This document shows, piece by piece, positions 61,239-64,000 of a stretch of DNA of 64,000 nt (its first letter is position 1; every line of letters begins with the position of its first letter). Under the pieces are notes generated by a model. It had not been told where the DNA came from. It did not search any database and worked only from the letters and a program-made list of their open reading frames with translations. Position numbers and translations under genes: made by a program. Source of the DNA: Thalassolituus oleivorans MIL-1 (GTDB lineage Bacteria; Pseudomonadota; Gammaproteobacteria; Pseudomonadales; Oceanobacteraceae); the NCBI RefSeq assembly GCF_000355675.1, contig NC_020888.1:2312883-2376882 (forward strand). The letters run 5' to 3'.

Positions 61239-63971
61239 ATGAATTCACGTTTAGCCCCTCTAAGCGCTGCAATCGCTTTAACATCCACATTGCTTGCTAG
61301 CCATAGCTTTGCTGATAGCAGTATTGAAGGTCGAATTACTGACGAACAAAGCCGCAATAGCTACACCGAAGCGGTCGTCCGTATCGAAGAACTTAATCGA
61401 GAAGTGTTGTCAGGCACAGCCGGACGCTTCCGTTTACCTCAGTTAAAATCTGGAGAATATACCCTCACGGTTAAAGTTGGTGGCCAAGAAGTTGAGCGTC
61501 GCACAATAACGATTAAAGATGATGAAACCAAAGTCATCGATATTGTACTCAATCAATCTGAGCAACCTATCGAAGAATTGCTTGTAATCGGCCAAGCCGC
61601 ACAGATGCAACGTGCTCTTGATCGCCAGCGGTATGCCGATAACACCATTAGCGTAATCAATGCCGATGCTATCGGCCAATTACCGGATGCGAATGCCGCA
61701 GAGGCTCTGCAGCGTGTACCGGGGTTATCGATAGAGCGCGACCAAGGTGAAGGCCGTTTTGTCCGTATTCGTGGTATCAGTGCCAATTTAAACAGTGTGA
61801 GTGTTAACGGTACGCAAATTCCTGCACCGGAAGCCGGCAGTCGAGCCGTAGCACTGGACGTTATTCCTTCCAACCTACTTAGTTCACTGGTAGTAACTAA
61901 AACACTAACTCCGGATATGGACGCCAATGCGATTGGCGGTGCGGTTGAGATAAATAGCATTTCGGCACTGGATCGCGAAGGCAAATTCTATTCTGCCAAT
62001 GTTCAGATGAGCTACGACCAACAGACAAAACAGAGCAATCCGGCTTACGGTTTATCTGGCGGAGACACCTTCATATTTGGTGATAATCGTCGTTTAGGTG
62101 TAGCGGCAGCCGTCAGCTTTGATGATCGTAAATTCGGCTCAGACAACGTTGAAACTGGCGGTGCTTGGGATTTCGAAAATGGTGCGAAGCTTGAAGAAGT
62201 GGAAATGCGTGAATACAGTATAGAGCGTCAACGCCTAGGTGCTGCACTTAATTTCGATTATGAGCACGATTTAAATAACACCTACTTTTTACATAATTTA
62301 TACAGCACATTTAGTGATAACGAACAAAGACAAGCTGCGAGTATAGAATTCTCAGACCCTATCGCTGCTGGCGAAATGGCCGATGCAGAAGTTGTACGCG
62401 AGCTTAAAGATCGTAAAGAAACACAAGAAATTATGTCGTCAACATTTGGCGCTACTCACTATATCGACGCTTGGACGGTTGAATACAAACTGGCTTACAG
62501 CAAAGCTTCGGAAGATGAACCCGATACGATTGCAGGTGCTGCCTTTGAAGGACTCGATGATTTTAACGATTTAACTTTTAGTAACACTCGCCATCCTAAA
62601 ATCTATGTCCCATCGAACCTCTATGACGCTAGTCAATATGAATTGACCGAGATCGAACGCACTAAAAGTTATACCGAAGATAAGCAAACCATGGCGCAAT
62701 TAGATATCACTAAAGATTTTAATCTTAGTGATACAGCTGCGTTCGTTAAATTCGGTATAAAAACCAAAATACGAGAAAAAAGCCAAGACTCAGATACTTG
62801 GGTATATAAAGATTTATCCGAAGATAGCAGCCTATCAATGAGCGACTTCGCCAGTGGCGAGCCTGATTACAGTTTAGGTCGCTTTGGCCCCGGTGTATCG
62901 AAAGACAAAGTACGCGCGTATATGAACACTTTGGATCGCGACAGTGCTTTTGATGAAGAGGATTCGACACTAGAAGACTATGCCGTAGATGAAGACATCA
63001 ATGCTGGGTATATCATGGGTCGCCTTGATGCTAATCGCTTGCGCCTCGTAGCTGGTGTACGTTACGAACAAACCAAACTGAGCTCGAAAGGTAACGCTCT
63101 CAATAGCGCAGACGAACTCATTACTGTTCAACGAAACAATGAATACAGCCATATTCTTCCGTCTGCGCAATTACGCTATCAACTGGGGGACAGCACCCTA
63201 GCTCGTGCAGCATGGACCAATGCGGTTGTGCGTCCAACGTTTGAGGAAATTCGTCCAAACTTCACTGACGATGGCACAGAAGCAGAATTCGGTAACCCAG
63301 ACTTAAAAGCTCTGGAAGCTCAGAATTTCGATTTAGGTATTGAGCACTACATGGATAGTAGCAGCCTTTCAGCCTACCTATTTTATAAAGAAATTGATAA
63401 TTTCATTTATCAAACGGATGTGGCGGGGTCTCCTGCTTACTCGGCCTACGATGAAGTGATTACCTTTCGAAATGGTGATAAAGCTAACTTGATCGGTATC
63501 GAACTTGCTGCATCCCATAAGTTTGAAAGCCTACCCGCTCCATTCAATGGATTACTGATTGCCGCCAACGCTGCAGTAAGCGAATCTGATGCTGAAATAT
63601 CCTCTTATGTCGATGGCGATATTGTAAAACGTGATATTCAGCTGCCCAATCAATCAGACGTCACTGGTAACTTTATTCTCGGCTACGAAAACGAAAAGCT
63701 AAGTATGCGAATAGCCGCAAACTATAAATCGGAATATTTATTAGAGGTTGGAAATATATCGAACAAAACGGCTGACATTTATCAAAGCAGCCAAACTCAG
63801 ATCGATTTCAATGCGACCTATGAACTACTGAATAATCTAAAAGTTAACTTCGAAGTAGCCAATATCACCGACGAACCCTATTACGCTTACGTCAATAAAG
63901 AGCAGTACAACGCTCAGTATGAAGACTATGACCCTACCTACCGACTAGGATTTACATACAGCAGCTTTTAA
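61239..63971 (+). CDS. TonB-dependent outer membrane receptor
   Basis: The 910-residue protein has a signal peptide (cleavage after HSFA). A carboxypeptidase-regulatory-like domain follows (about 28-110; IEGRITDEQSRNSYTEAVVR), then a TonB-box region and plug domain with LPDANAAEALQRVPGLSIER and FVRIRGISANLNSVSVNGT. A long C-terminal beta-barrel ends YRLGFTYSSF with the terminal Phe typical of barrel proteins. The layout matches Xanthomonas-type TonB receptors that often take up complex organic ligands. The neighbours do not identify the substrate. Confidence 0.93.
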   Translation: MNSRLAPLSAAIALTSTLLASHSFADSSIEGRITDEQSRNSYTEAVVRIEELNREVLSGTAGRFRLPQLKSGEYTLTVKVGGQEVERRTITIKDDETKVIDIVLNQSEQPIEELLVIGQAAQMQRALDRQRYADNTISVINADAIGQLPDANAAEALQRVPGLSIERDQGEGRFVRIRGISANLNSVSVNGTQIPAPEAGSRAVALDVIPSNLLSSLVVTKTLTPDMDANAIGGAVEINSISALDREGKFYSANVQMSYDQQTKQSNPAYGLSGGDTFIFGDNRRLGVAAAVSFDDRKFGSDNVETGGAWDFENGAKLEEVEMREYSIERQRLGAALNFDYEHDLNNTYFLHNLYSTFSDNEQRQAASIEFSDPIAAGEMADAEVVRELKDRKETQEIMSSTFGATHYIDAWTVEYKLAYSKASEDEPDTIAGAAFEGLDDFNDLTFSNTRHPKIYVPSNLYDASQYELTEIERTKSYTEDKQTMAQLDITKDFNLSDTAAFVKFGIKTKIREKSQDSDTWVYKDLSEDSSLSMSDFASGEPDYSLGRFGPGVSKDKVRAYMNTLDRDSAFDEEDSTLEDYAVDEDINAGYIMGRLDANRLRLVAGVRYEQTKLSSKGNALNSADELITVQRNNEYSHILPSAQLRYQLGDSTLARAAWTNAVVRPTFEEIRPNFTDDGTEAEFGNPDLKALEAQNFDLGIEHYMDSSSLSAYLFYKEIDNFIYQTDVAGSPAYSAYDEVITFRNGDKANLIGIELAASHKFESLPAPFNGLLIAANAAVSESDAEISSYVDGDIVKRDIQLPNQSDVTGNFILGYENEKLSMRIAANYKSEYLLEVGNISNKTADIYQSSQTQIDFNATYELLNNLKVNFEVANITDEPYYAYVNKEQYNAQYEDYDPTYRLGFTYSSF

Positions 63972-63983
63972 TGGCTCGAATAT

Positions 63984-64000
63984 CGGGCATCTAATGCCCG
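63984..64000 (+). terminator. Hairpin after the TonB receptor (probable terminator, cut by window end)
   Basis: CGGGCAT and ATGCCCG form a 7-bp stem with a 3-nt loop, 12 bp after the receptor stop. The expected T-run would lie beyond the window. Confidence 0.65.

Overview
The window is about 64 kb of a Gram-negative chromosome, most likely a marine-type gammaproteobacterium. It has a TonB-dependent receptor, TolC and membrane-fusion proteins, lipoproteins with lipoboxes, selD/selU, PhnDCE, AraC and NarL-type regulators and a CCA-encoding tRNA-Val. No genus can be named from sequence alone.

Layout. (1) 0-18.6 kb is a surface-glycan locus built as two divergent operons around a 513-bp regulatory gap. 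The leftward operon runs GT4, thrombospondin-type-3 lipoprotein, hexapeptide acyltransferase, YdjM-like membrane protein, membrane-fusion protein, TolC-like channel, Wzx flippase and a membrane/TPR protein. The rightward operon runs GHMP sugar kinase, GT2, AMP-dependent acyl/aryl ligase, chorismate-lyase-like protein, acyl carrier protein, two hexapeptide acyltransferases, sulfotransferase and an exported esterase. Together they look like a pathway for a flippase-exported, sulfated and possibly aryl-esterified glycan. (2) 18.6-26.5 kb holds an AraC regulator, a sterol-desaturase-type hydroxylase and a tight leftward operon selD-selU-phnD-phnC-phnE, which links a phosphonate-type importer to selenium metabolism. 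(3) 26.6-30.7 kb is a small accessory island of broken and intact conflict genes: a truncated nucleotidyltransferase with its HTH partner, an Imm11-type orphan, a Cro/XRE regulator, a duplicated small gene, and an AHH nuclease with its Imm11 immunity protein. It contains a 30-bp direct repeat and two solitary type I-F CRISPR-repeat-like sequences.

(4) 30.7-47.4 kb is a complete type I-C CRISPR-Cas system: a WYL regulator, cas3, cas5d, cas8c, cas7, cas4, cas1, cas2, leader, and an array of 117 repeats and 116 spacers by hand count. The gap between cas3 and cas5 holds a single degenerate CRISPR repeat on the opposite strand. Its stem and 11-nt 5' handle are preserved, and it is followed by a pseudo-spacer and an intrinsic terminator. 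The first 11 nt of the pseudo-spacer match a site 58 bp upstream that has a perfect type I-C TTC PAM and overlaps promoter-like sequence. Beside it is a 52-codon hydrophobic ORF interrupted at a G9 tract. This is the architecture expected of a CreR/CreTA-type guide RNA that regulates cas genes or represses a toxin, and it is the most interesting element in the window.

(5) 47.4-50.7 kb is a second conflict locus: a LysM protein with a pore-forming-like hydrophobic hairpin, followed by three tandem paralogous membrane proteins that are probable immunity proteins. The third has a C-terminal frameshift. (6) 50.7-64 kb is more ordinary: a beta-propeller/di-haem cytochrome c protein, a NarL-type two-component pair, a 5'-nucleotidase lipoprotein with a collagen-like segment, tRNA-Val(GAC), an AraC regulator, a degenerate GGDEF protein and a large TonB-dependent receptor.
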